Positions 31,899-38,389 of a stretch of DNA of 38,389 nt are shown here, in pieces. The stretch is from Cupriavidus consociatus (GTDB lineage: Bacteria; Pseudomonadota; Gammaproteobacteria; Burkholderiales; Burkholderiaceae). How positions within the stretch are numbered: the stretch's first letter is position 1; every line of letters starts with the position of its first letter. The translations under genes were made by a program, and so were the position numbers. The stretch is taken from the NCBI RefSeq assembly GCF_017814975.1, contig NZ_JAGIQA010000043.1, positions 1 to 38,389 on the forward strand, read 5' to 3'. Below the pieces are notes generated by a model. That model made no database searches and was not told the DNA's origin. It worked only from the letters and a program-made list of their open reading frames with translations.

Positions 31899-32542
31899 GG
31901 CGATGGTTGCCACGGATCGTCGCACAGGTACGGGCCGTGGTCCGTCTTCAGCAGCACCCTGCCCCCGCTGCGCAGGCGTTCCAGCAGTGCAAAGCCGCCG
32001 TATGGTGTCGCGACCTGGATGTCGACGCGGACCGGCGCGGTGCGCTGCAGTTCGCCAAGCAGCTGGAGATGGCCGGCCGCCAGTGGCCGGTCCGCCTTCA
32101 CGACCAGATCGAGGTCGCTGTCGGCATGCAGCACGTTGCGCGCGCAGGCGAGCGAGAAGCCCGCGCTGCCGGTCACGCCCCAGTGGATGCCGGCGGCATC
32201 GAGCCGGTCAGCGATGGCCTCGAGCGCGCGGATTGCGGGCAATGCCCTCAGCTCCGGGCGCAGGCGCCAGGCGCGTCGGGCGGCCAGGTCCATCGGCGTG
32301 ACGAGCTTGCGGATCGCCGATGGCGCAATCCACGTGCCGAAGCGCTCTGCGCGCGTGCGCCCGCGCAGCCCGACCGGGATCTCGCCCGGCCGGCAACAGT
32401 CGCGCCGCACGACCAGCGGCGTGTCGTGCAGTGCCGGCAGAGAGACCCATGCCGGCAGCGCAGCGCGCTCCAGGGCACTGGCCGGGTCATCCAGCCAGAC
32501 CAGGTCGTGCGGCGCGGGCGGGGCGAGAGGGTGTGGCGACAT
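31886..32542 (-). CDS. mdcG: Phosphoribosyl-dephospho-CoA transferase (malonate decarboxylase holo-ACP synthase)
   Basis: The protein has 218 residues. MdcG attaches the 2'-(5''-phosphoribosyl)-3'-dephospho-CoA group, made by MdcB, to a serine of the carrier MdcC. The nucleotidyltransferase core is visible as GSAGF (125-129) followed by DSDLDLVV (141-148), whose acidic residues bind the metal. The N-terminal part (HDLVWLDDP, FGTWIAPSAIRKL) is typical of the family. The ATG follows directly after the mdcE stop (TGAATG). Confidence 0.92.
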   Translation of the reverse strand: MSPHPLAPPAPHDLVWLDDPASALERAALPAWVSLPALHDTPLVVRRDCCRPGEIPVGLRGRTRAERFGTWIAPSAIRKLVTPMDLAARRAWRLRPELRALPAIRALEAIADRLDAAGIHWGVTGSAGFSLACARNVLHADSDLDLVVKADRPLAAGHLQLLGELQRTAPVRVDIQVATPYGGFALLERLRSGGRVLLKTDHGPYLCDDPWQPSPCKS

Positions 32543-33379
32543 TCAGGCTTGCCATTGCCGCGACAGGCATGCGCGCACCGCGGCCGACGCCTTCCGGTTG
32601 GACCCGCCGAGACGGCCTTGCAGGCCCGGCGCCGGGTCGCGGCGGATGTCGGCCAGCGCGGACAGGATGGTGTCGCGCGCGAGGTGCGCATCGGCCGCCA
32701 CCGGTGCACTGGCCGACTCGACATCGATCAGCCGCCACAGGATGCCCAGCGTGGCGAAGTTCTCGATGTCGTAGGCCATCGGCGGCACCGTCGACGCCAG
32801 CGCCTCCAGGTCCTCGACCGTGCGCATGGTGATGCGGGCGGCGGCCTCCTTGCCCATCGCATGTACCAGCACGCCCCGGTCATTGAGCGCGATGATCCGG
32901 TTGGCCTGGTAGCCGTGCGCGAGGAAGGCGCCCGACATGGCCCGTCCGACGATCAGTGCCACCACCGGATGCCCGGCGAGGCGTGCCTCGGCATACGCGG
33001 CCACCGCGCCGGCCAGCGACTGGTGGATACCCAGTGCCTCCTCGCGCCGGCCGTACGCCTGGCTGGGCGTATCGACGATCGCCACGATGGCGCGTTTTGC
33101 CGGCGCGGCGCGGTCCGCCTCGATCGCCTCGCGTACCGCGCGCGCCAGCGACCAGCCCTCGAGCAGCCCGGCTTCGCCGTTGCGCGCGCGCGGGAAGCGG
33201 CTGCCGGCATCGGGCACCAGCGCAATCCAGCGCACCGCGGTGCCGGCCAGTTCGCCGTCGGCCACCTGCACGGAGTCCGGATAGCCCGGCTGGCGCGACG
33301 CCGTCGGCGCCAGCGCCTGCAGCCAGCGTTCGCCGCGGCTGGCTTCGCGCGCGGCAGCGGGATGAAGTGGTGCGTTCAT
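32543..33379 (-). CDS. mdcE: Malonate decarboxylase gamma subunit
   Basis: The protein has 278 residues. The start ATG at 33379 overlaps the mdcD stop (ATGA); the frame is open further upstream, but only antiparallel to mdcD. With MdcD it forms the decarboxylase part that turns malonyl-S-ACP into acetyl-S-ACP and CO2. The crotonase/carboxyltransferase-like fold is indicated by RAIVAIVDTPSQAYGRREEA, HPVVALIVGRAMSGAFLAHG (about 138-157) and YQANRIIALNDRGVLVHAMG. Length and order match MdcE of Klebsiella and Acinetobacter. Confidence 0.93.
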   Translation of the reverse strand: MNAPLHPAAAREASRGERWLQALAPTASRQPGYPDSVQVADGELAGTAVRWIALVPDAGSRFPRARNGEAGLLEGWSLARAVREAIEADRAAPAKRAIVAIVDTPSQAYGRREEALGIHQSLAGAVAAYAEARLAGHPVVALIVGRAMSGAFLAHGYQANRIIALNDRGVLVHAMGKEAAARITMRTVEDLEALASTVPPMAYDIENFATLGILWRLIDVESASAPVAADAHLARDTILSALADIRRDPAPGLQGRLGGSNRKASAAVRACLSRQWQA

Positions 33380-34227
33380 GCCTTGGTCTCCCGTTGAAAC
33401 AGCGCCTGCACCTGCGCGGGCGTGGGTTGGGCGCCGGCGTCGTACGCCTGCAGTGCGTCCAGGTATTGCGCGACTTGCTCGCTGCGATGGCTGGCGGCGG
33501 CCGGCTCGCGCAGCAGCGCGGCAACCTGCGCGCGCATCGCGTCGCAGTCGTCGTCGGCGTACGCATCGGCGAAACCGGTGGCGACGCGCTGCGTGCCGCC
33601 GGTGAAGCTCCAGATAAAGGGCCGGTCGCGCGAGTCGTACTCGGCGATGCCCGCTTCCTGCTCGATCACCGCCGGGCCGTTCAGCCCGAGCCGGCCCTCC
33701 TGCGTCATCACCAGCGCGCTGCACAGGCCGGCCGCGATCGACATGCCGCCAAAGCAGCCCACCTGCCCGGCGATCACGCCGACCACCGGCTGGTACCGGC
33801 GCAGGTCGACGATGGCGGCATGGATCTCGGCAATCGCCGCCAGGCCAAGATTGGCCTCCTGCAGGCGCACGCCGCCGGTTTCCAGCAGCAGCACCGCGCG
33901 CGTCGGTTCGCCGCGGCGGTTGTCTTCGGCCGCCAGCTCCAGCGCCCCGGCGATCTTGGCGCCGCCAACCTCGCCCATGCTGCCGCCCTGGAAGGCACCT
34001 TCGATCGCCAGCACCACCACCGGCATCTGGTCGATGCGTCCCTTGGCCACCACCACGCCGTCATCGCTCTGCGGCACCACGCCTTGCGGCGGCAGCCACG
34101 GCGACTGCAGACCATCGAACGGGCCCGCCAGTTCGCGGAAGGTGCCCGGATCGAGCAATGCACGCGCGCGCTCGCGTGCGCCGAGTTCGATAAAGCTGTT
34201 GCGCGCCAGCAGTTCCGCCGTGTTCAT
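33376..34227 (-). CDS. mdcD: Malonate decarboxylase beta subunit
   Basis: The protein has 283 residues. It is the partner of MdcE in malonyl-S-ACP decarboxylation, with a carboxyltransferase-like fold. Blocks seen are SFIELGARERARALLDPGTF (about 11-30), VVVLAIEGAFQGGSMGEVGG with the glycine-rich oxyanion region, ETGGVRLQEANLGLAAIAEI (about 116-135) and VIAGQVGCFGGMSIAAGLCS. The start overlaps the mdcC stop (ATGA) and the end overlaps mdcE (ATGA), so translation is coupled on both sides. Confidence 0.94.
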   Translation of the reverse strand: MNTAELLARNSFIELGARERARALLDPGTFRELAGPFDGLQSPWLPPQGVVPQSDDGVVVAKGRIDQMPVVVLAIEGAFQGGSMGEVGGAKIAGALELAAEDNRRGEPTRAVLLLETGGVRLQEANLGLAAIAEIHAAIVDLRRYQPVVGVIAGQVGCFGGMSIAAGLCSALVMTQEGRLGLNGPAVIEQEAGIAEYDSRDRPFIWSFTGGTQRVATGFADAYADDDCDAMRAQVAALLREPAAASHRSEQVAQYLDALQAYDAGAQPTPAQVQALFQRETKA

Positions 34228-34541
34228 GCGCCGTCTCCTTGTTGCGGGTCGCCCAGCGCTTCAAACGCTTCTGCCAGGCGCATGCCGACCACGCCCGGCG
34301 TCGCGCCGAAATCGTGGATGCGGATCTGCATCGATGCGCGCGGCTCGGCGGCAAAGACGCGCGAGAGCTGCGCATCCCAGACGCGGCCGTAGCCATTGAC
34401 CGAGGTGGTGACCTCCACCGTGGTCTTGCCGCCCTGGCCCGGCTCGACCACTACCTCGAGATCGCCCGACCCCACCACGCCGACCAGCACGCGTCCGGTG
34501 GCCGGTTGTCCCGCCGGGAATTCAAATCGCAGTTGTTCCAT
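34224..34541 (-). CDS. mdcC: Malonate decarboxylase acyl carrier protein (delta subunit)
   Basis: The protein has 105 residues from the ATG at 34541, which overlaps the mdcB stop (TGATG). This is the small carrier that bears the phosphoribosyl-dephospho-CoA group through which acetyl and malonyl units are exchanged. The attachment serine is in VGVVGSGDLEVVVEPG (Ser25), the same position as in the Klebsiella protein as I remember it. The rest (VTTSVNGYGRVWDAQLSRVF, RIHDFGATPGVVGMRLAEAFE) fits the family well. Confidence 0.94.
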   Translation of the reverse strand: MEQLRFEFPAGQPATGRVLVGVVGSGDLEVVVEPGQGGKTTVEVTTSVNGYGRVWDAQLSRVFAAEPRASMQIRIHDFGATPGVVGMRLAEAFEALGDPQQGDGA

Positions 34542-35524
34542 CAAAGTCCCCTGAAGTCGTTATCCTCGGCCGTTCTCGCGGCCGTTCTCGCGGCCGTTCT
34601 CGCGGCCGTCGCGTGGGCAGTCCCCTCCCGTGACAGCCGGTCGAGGAAAATCGTCGCGGCCAGCAGGTCCGCCGCGCCGCCCGGCGAGGCCCGCCTGGCC
34701 AGCATGCCGGCGTCGAGGCTGCGCAGGTGGCGCCGCCCGGCAACCGTGCCCGCGCCGCCGGCCGACAGCACCGCCCTGGCCCCGGCCTGCATGTAGTCCA
34801 GCCCGGGCCGCCCCGACCTGGCCAGCACGCAGGTGTCGTCCAGCTCGCTCATCAGCGCGAGCAGTGCGTTCAGGCGGGCCGTCGATTCGGTATCGCCGCG
34901 CGCGCGGCTGCGCTGCAGCGCCGGCAGCGCCAGCCGCGTCACGTGCGGAAAGCCCGCGCGCGCCTGCGCCCGCGCGCCGCCGACACCATAGGCCAGGCAG
35001 GCGAGTTCGCCCTTGTTGCCGGTGAGCATCGGCCGGTGCCGGTCCGCCAGCGAGGCAATGACGCCGGCCGTGGCGCTGACCGTCCCGGCACTGGCAGCCA
35101 GCCCTGCCGCGCTCGCGTGCGCCGCAGCCCCGACCAGCAGGCCGATGCACCAGATCGCGCCGCGATGCGTGTTGACGCCGCCGGTGGCGGCCAGCATCAC
35201 GGCCTCGGCCTCGCGGCCGAGCGCGCCCAGCTGTTCGCGCAGGCCATAGCCCACGCGCGGCGCCTGCAGGCCGGCATCGGCCATGGCCGCGAACGACGGC
35301 CCCAGCGCATGCGCCGAGCGCAGCATCAGCGGCAAGGTCAGGTCGACATGGGCCCCGTTGCCGCGGCTGTCGACCAGGCCGGGCTTGGGCGAGAGCCGCG
35401 CTTCTTCGGCGATGGCGCAGACGGCAAGCCCCGCCAGCGCCTCGGCATGGGCGGAGGCCGCCGGGCGCTGCCCGGGCGCGTACGCGGCCTGCACTTGCAG
35501 GATCCTTGCGGTGGCGCCTGCCAT
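34541..35524 (-). CDS. mdcB: Triphosphoribosyl-dephospho-CoA synthase (CitG-like)
   Basis: The protein has 327 residues from the ATG at 35524, which overlaps the mdcA stop (TGATG); a GTG one codon earlier is also possible. It joins ATP ribose to dephospho-CoA to make the precursor of the MdcC prosthetic group. CitG-type motifs are EARLSPKPGLVDSRGNGAHV (about 41-60), followed by DLTLPLMLRSAHAL, then GGVNTHRGAIW (about 116-126) and LTGNKGELACLAYG. The C-terminus ends in a perfect (ARTA)n repeat encoded by three 12-bp units, probably a non-essential tail that can vary between strains. Confidence 0.93.
   Translation of the reverse strand: MAGATARILQVQAAYAPGQRPAASAHAEALAGLAVCAIAEEARLSPKPGLVDSRGNGAHVDLTLPLMLRSAHALGPSFAAMADAGLQAPRVGYGLREQLGALGREAEAVMLAATGGVNTHRGAIWCIGLLVGAAAHASAAGLAASAGTVSATAGVIASLADRHRPMLTGNKGELACLAYGVGGARAQARAGFPHVTRLALPALQRSRARGDTESTARLNALLALMSELDDTCVLARSGRPGLDYMQAGARAVLSAGGAGTVAGRRHLRSLDAGMLARRASPGGAADLLAATIFLDRLSREGTAHATAARTAARTAARTAEDNDFRGL
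34567..34609. repeat. 12-bp tandem repeat in the 3' end of mdcB
   Basis: Three perfect CGGCCGTTCTCG units (34567-34602) are followed by a partial copy. On the coding strand they encode ARTA repeats. Gain or loss of units would change the MdcB tail by four residues each without a frameshift. Confidence 0.9.
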
Positions 35525-37182
35525 CACCAGCTCCGGAAGCGTGCCGGCGGCTCGTACAGCCCGCCGGACCAGTCCACCAGGTCGGCCATGCTCTTGGCCG
35601 CCAGCAGGCTGCGCGTGGCCTGGCTGCGCTGCACGCCCAGGTCTTCCGGCAACGCAATCAGGCCGTCGCTGCGCATCCGGCGCGTGGTGGCGGGATCGTG
35701 CTTCAGGCCGATGGGCGTGACGCCGGCCACGGCGGCAATCATCCGGCGCCGCTCCTCCAGCGATTGCGCCTTGTACAGGTAGGCGATGCCTTCTTCGGTC
35801 AGCACATGCGTGACGTCGTCGCCGTAGATCATCACGGGGGCCAGCGGCATGCCACTTTCGCGCGCGACCTCGACCGCATCCATCGATTCGACGAAGGTCG
35901 GCTTGCCGCCGGCCTGGAAGGTCTCGACCATCTGCACCACCAGCTTGCGGCCACGCGCGAGCGGGTCGTCGGTCTCGATCAGGTCGAGCCAGGCCGGCGT
36001 CGGGTGGCGGCGCCCGCCCGGCTGGTGGCCCATGTTGGGCGCGCCGCCAAAGCCGGACAAACGCCCGCGCGTCACCGTGGACGAATGGCCGTCGCCGTCG
36101 ATCTGCAGCGTCGAGCCGATGAACAGGTCCACCGCGTACTGGCCGGCAAGCTGGCAGAAGGCCCGGTTAGAACGCATGGAGCCGTCCGCGCCGGTAAAGA
36201 AGACGTCCGGCCGCGCGGCCACGTAGCCTTCCATGCCCAGTTCGCTGCCGAAGCTGTGCACGCTCTCGACCCAGCCGGTCTCGATCGCCGGGATCAGCGT
36301 GGGGTGCGGATTGAGCGTCCAGTATTTGCAGATCTTGCCTTTCAGCCCGAGCGACTCGCCGTAGGTCGGCAGGATCAGCTCGATCGCCGCGGTGTTGAAG
36401 CCGATGCCATGGTTGAGCGACTGCACCTGGTGGCGCTCGTAGATGCCGCGGATCGCCATCATCGCCATCAGTACGTGGACCGGCTTGATCAGCCGCGGGT
36501 CGCGCGTGAACAGCGGTTCGCAGAAGAATGGCTTGTCCGCCTGCACCACGTAGTCGATCCATGAGCCCGGCACGTCGACGCGCGGCAGGCCCGCGGGATC
36601 GTCGACGATCTCGTTGACCTGCGCGATCACCAGCCCGTCGCGGAACGCCGCGGCCTCGACCAGCGCCGGCGTATCCTCGGTGCTCGGGCCGGTGTAGAGG
36701 TTGCCCTGGCGATCGGCCTTGTAGCCGGCGATCAGCACCACATTGGGCACCAGGTCCACGTATAGCCGCGAATACAGCTCGATATAGGTATGGATCGCGC
36801 CCACTTCGAGCTGCCCGTCCTCCAGGAACTGCGAGATGCGGATGCTCTGCGCCCCGGCGTACGAGAAATCCAGCTTGCGCGCGATGCCGCGCTCGAACAG
36901 GTCGAGGTGCTCGACCCGGCTGACGCTGGGAATGATCATGTGCAGCGCATTCACGCGCGCGGGATCGACCTGCGCCAGCGAGCGCGACAGGAAGTCAGCC
37001 TGCTTCTGGTTGTTGCCCTCCAGCACCACCCGGTCGCCGGACGCCAGCACGGCCTCCAGGAAGGCGACGATGTCGCTGGTCGGCACCACCTTGCCGTCGG
37101 CAATGGCTGCGGCGTTCTGCTTGCGCCGCGCCTTGGCTTCCCTGCGGGTATTCCATTGGCGGCCCGTGCTGGTGTTGGTCAT
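35524..37182 (-). CDS. mdcA: Malonate decarboxylase alpha subunit (acetyl-S-ACP:malonate ACP transferase)
   Basis: The protein has 552 residues, the usual length, from the ATG at 37182, which has GGAG 8 nt upstream; the frame opens at 37245 but lacks a better ribosome site. MdcA swaps malonate for acetate on the carrier protein, releasing acetate and forming malonyl-S-ACP. Family blocks include TNTSTGRQWNTRREAKARR at the start, VVLEGNNQKQADFLSRSLAQ, the CoA-transferase-like KGKICKYWTLNPHPTLIPAI (about 260-280), ESVHSFGSELGMEGYVAARP, and GFGGAPNMGHQPGGRRHPTP. It is the first structural gene, 136 nt downstream of the LysR-type gene on the same strand, and is coupled to mdcB. Confidence 0.96.
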   Translation of the reverse strand: MTNTSTGRQWNTRREAKARRKQNAAAIADGKVVPTSDIVAFLEAVLASGDRVVLEGNNQKQADFLSRSLAQVDPARVNALHMIIPSVSRVEHLDLFERGIARKLDFSYAGAQSIRISQFLEDGQLEVGAIHTYIELYSRLYVDLVPNVVLIAGYKADRQGNLYTGPSTEDTPALVEAAAFRDGLVIAQVNEIVDDPAGLPRVDVPGSWIDYVVQADKPFFCEPLFTRDPRLIKPVHVLMAMMAIRGIYERHQVQSLNHGIGFNTAAIELILPTYGESLGLKGKICKYWTLNPHPTLIPAIETGWVESVHSFGSELGMEGYVAARPDVFFTGADGSMRSNRAFCQLAGQYAVDLFIGSTLQIDGDGHSSTVTRGRLSGFGGAPNMGHQPGGRRHPTPAWLDLIETDDPLARGRKLVVQMVETFQAGGKPTFVESMDAVEVARESGMPLAPVMIYGDDVTHVLTEEGIAYLYKAQSLEERRRMIAAVAGVTPIGLKHDPATTRRMRSDGLIALPEDLGVQRSQATRSLLAAKSMADLVDWSGGLYEPPARFRSW

Positions 37183-37318
37183 CGCGTCTCCGGCTGGCAT
37201 CTGTTCTGATGGCTCCACCTTAAACAGGCGGCGTCCGGCAAACAATCACGCCGGGAAATGAACCGTTACGCTGGCCGGAAGCGAGACCTGGGTGTGGGCG
37301 AAAAGCCGCCCGTGCCGC

Positions 37319-38236
37319 CTACTGGTCAGCGTCGCGCATCGCCATGCGGCATGCCGCTGCCAGCGCCAGCAAGTTGGGATCGCGCTCGCGGCGGCGCAGG
37401 AAGTTCAGGGCAATGGTCTGCTTGATGTCGTACTCGCCGGCCAGCGGCACGAACGCCACATTGCGCGAATACACGCCTTTCACCCGGCCCGGCAGCAGCG
37501 TATAGCCGATGCCGCCGCCCACAAGGTTCATCAGCGAGAAGATATCGCCGACCTTCATCACCACATTCGGCGTAAATTCGGCGATGCGGAAGGCCTCGAC
37601 AAAGCCGCTGTAGGTGACGAAACCCTCGCTCAGGCTGACGAACGGCTCGTCGCGGCAGGCACGCAGGTCCACTGCGGGCATCGAGGCATAGGGCGAATCG
37701 GCCGGCGCCGCAAAAAAGATATCGTCCTCGAACAGCGGGATCGACTCGATCTCCGGATCCGTCTCGGGCACGGCCATCAACGCGGCGTCGATCGACCCCT
37801 GCTTGAGCTTCTGCAGCAGGTCCGCATTCGATCCCAGCACCAGCTCGGTCTGCAGCTCCGGGCGCCGCAGCTTCAGGCCGATCACGATCTTGGGCACGGT
37901 CTGCACCGTCAGCGAATAGAGCGAGCCGATCTTGAGGTGGTCGGCCGAAAAGCCGGCGGCCTCGCGCGTGGCGCGGATGCCGTCGGCCATGGCCTTGAGC
38001 ACTTCCCTCGCCGTATCCGCCAGCACATGGGCGGCGTCGGTCGGGATCAGGTTGCGGCCCTCGTGGCGGAACAGCGCGCAACTGGTGCCCTCTTCCAGCG
38101 AGTGCAGGGCACGGTGCACGCTGACCGTGCTGGTATCCAGGATCTCGGCCGCCTTGGCCAGGTTGCCCGATTCCATGAACGCCAGCAGGGCTTCGAGTTT
38201 GCGGAAGGTGATCTCTTCGCCGATGCGGATTCTCAT
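37319..38236 (-). CDS. mdcR: LysR-type regulator of malonate utilisation
   Basis: The protein has 305 residues. The N-terminal winged helix is FRKLEALLAFMESGNLAKAA followed by EILDTSTVSVHRALHSLEEG (about 11-50), with FRHEGRNLIPTDAA after it. The C-terminal effector domain contains LKIGSLYSLTVQTVPKIVIG, GSIDAALMAVPETDPEI and GGGIGYTLLPGRV. LysR regulators of this type activate mdc operons in response to malonate. The gene is immediately upstream of mdcA on the same strand, so it may be transcribed with the operon or autoregulated from its own promoter. The symbol rests on position and overall resemblance. Confidence 0.85.
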   Translation of the reverse strand: MRIRIGEEITFRKLEALLAFMESGNLAKAAEILDTSTVSVHRALHSLEEGTSCALFRHEGRNLIPTDAAHVLADTAREVLKAMADGIRATREAAGFSADHLKIGSLYSLTVQTVPKIVIGLKLRRPELQTELVLGSNADLLQKLKQGSIDAALMAVPETDPEIESIPLFEDDIFFAAPADSPYASMPAVDLRACRDEPFVSLSEGFVTYSGFVEAFRIAEFTPNVVMKVGDIFSLMNLVGGGIGYTLLPGRVKGVYSRNVAFVPLAGEYDIKQTIALNFLRRRERDPNLLALAAACRMAMRDADQ

Positions 38237-38297
38237 GGGTCAGGCTGTGGTTGGGGGCAGGCTCCTATCTTAGCCGCGTGGCAGCCAGTGCGCACCG

Positions 38298-38389
38298 CTA
38301 ACTCGACTGGCCGAGCTGCTCCAGGATCGCCGGGTTCTCCAGCGTCGAGGTGTCCTGCGTGATCTCTTCACCCTTGGCCAGCGAGCGCA
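38298..38389 (-). CDS. acs: Acetyl-CoA synthetase-like protein, C-terminal end (partial)
   Basis: The last 29 complete codons before TAG are in the window: RSLAKGEEITQDTSTLENPA then ILEQLGQSS. This matches the tail of AMP-forming acetyl-CoA synthetases (R-x-LAKG-x4-DTSTLENP), which follows the catalytic Lys of the C-terminal domain (outside the window). The enzyme activates acetate with ATP and CoA. It is upstream of, and co-oriented with, the malonate operon whose product includes acetate, so a joint role in malonate use is reasonable. Another short-chain acyl-CoA synthetase cannot be excluded from so short a piece. Confidence 0.7.
   Translation of the reverse strand, partial: RSLAKGEEITQDTSTLENPAILEQLGQSS

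Noticed and set aside
33380..33724. N-terminal extension of mdcE
   Set aside because: The frame is open but lies wholly inside mdcD; the ATG at 33379 with the ATGA overlap and the family start both support the shorter protein.
31907..34392. Long plus-strand frames opposite the mdc genes
   Set aside because: They mirror the well-identified mdcE, mdcD and mdcG genes and are rich in Arg, Pro and Ala without any recognisable motif.
1..38389. CRISPR arrays, tRNA/rRNA genes, insertion sequences, attachment sites
   Set aside because: I saw no regularly spaced repeats, cloverleaf sequence, transposase motifs or integrase gene anywhere in the window.

Overview
The window looks like a chromosomal segment of a GC-rich beta-proteobacterium of the Burkholderiales, most likely Cupriavidus or Ralstonia. 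This rests on the SdhB and acetyl-CoA synthetase tails at the two ends, the style of the malonate decarboxylase operon, and strong G/C third-position bias in the housekeeping genes. The genus is an inference from remembered protein similarity; no database was searched.

Layout. (1) 1-84: the end of succinate dehydrogenase iron-sulfur subunit sdhB. (2) 0.5-6.2 kb: four minus-strand genes. Two paralogous proteins of unknown function (512-1456 and 5401-6222) bracket an outer-membrane beta-barrel gene (2127-3248) and a large surface lipoprotein gene (3417-5120). An intrinsic terminator lies between the barrel and lipoprotein genes, and unusually AT-rich gaps lie nearby. (3) 6.8-22 kb: a Wzx/Wzy-type exopolysaccharide locus. 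An initiating sugar-phosphate transferase (wcaJ-like, plus strand) faces a ten-gene minus-strand operon: wza, wzb, glycosyltransferase, polysaccharide pyruvyltransferase, wzc, glycosyltransferase, wzx, a GH71-like glycoside hydrolase, acyltransferase and wzy. The operon ends at a clear intrinsic terminator (8875-8899). Its middle is clearly richer in A/T than its flanks, as is common for exchanged repeat-unit genes. (4) 22.1-24.8 kb: two sequence-related terminator hairpins pointing in opposite directions, then galU, a small unknown gene and uppP on the plus strand. galU supplies UDP-glucose and uppP recycles the undecaprenyl carrier used by the locus. (5) 24.8-30.8 kb: a mixed stretch holding a thioredoxin-like gene and ohr (thiol/peroxide defence), an unknown protein, a histidine-kinase remnant, an orphan C39-like domain protein, a possible 30-residue membrane peptide, GntR and AraC regulators and a small lipoprotein. 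(6) 30.9-38.2 kb: a complete biotin-independent malonate decarboxylase operon, mdcA-B-C-D-E-G-H, with a LysR-family regulator upstream on the same strand. No malonate transporter is seen. (7) 38.3 kb to the end: the C-terminus of an acetyl-CoA synthetase-like protein, which fits next to an operon that makes acetate/acetyl units from malonate.

The items most worth checking are the GH71-like enzyme inside a bacterial EPS operon, the paired related terminators before wza and galU, the paralogue-bracketed lipoprotein/barrel pair, and the orphan C39-like domain next to the histidine-kinase remnant.
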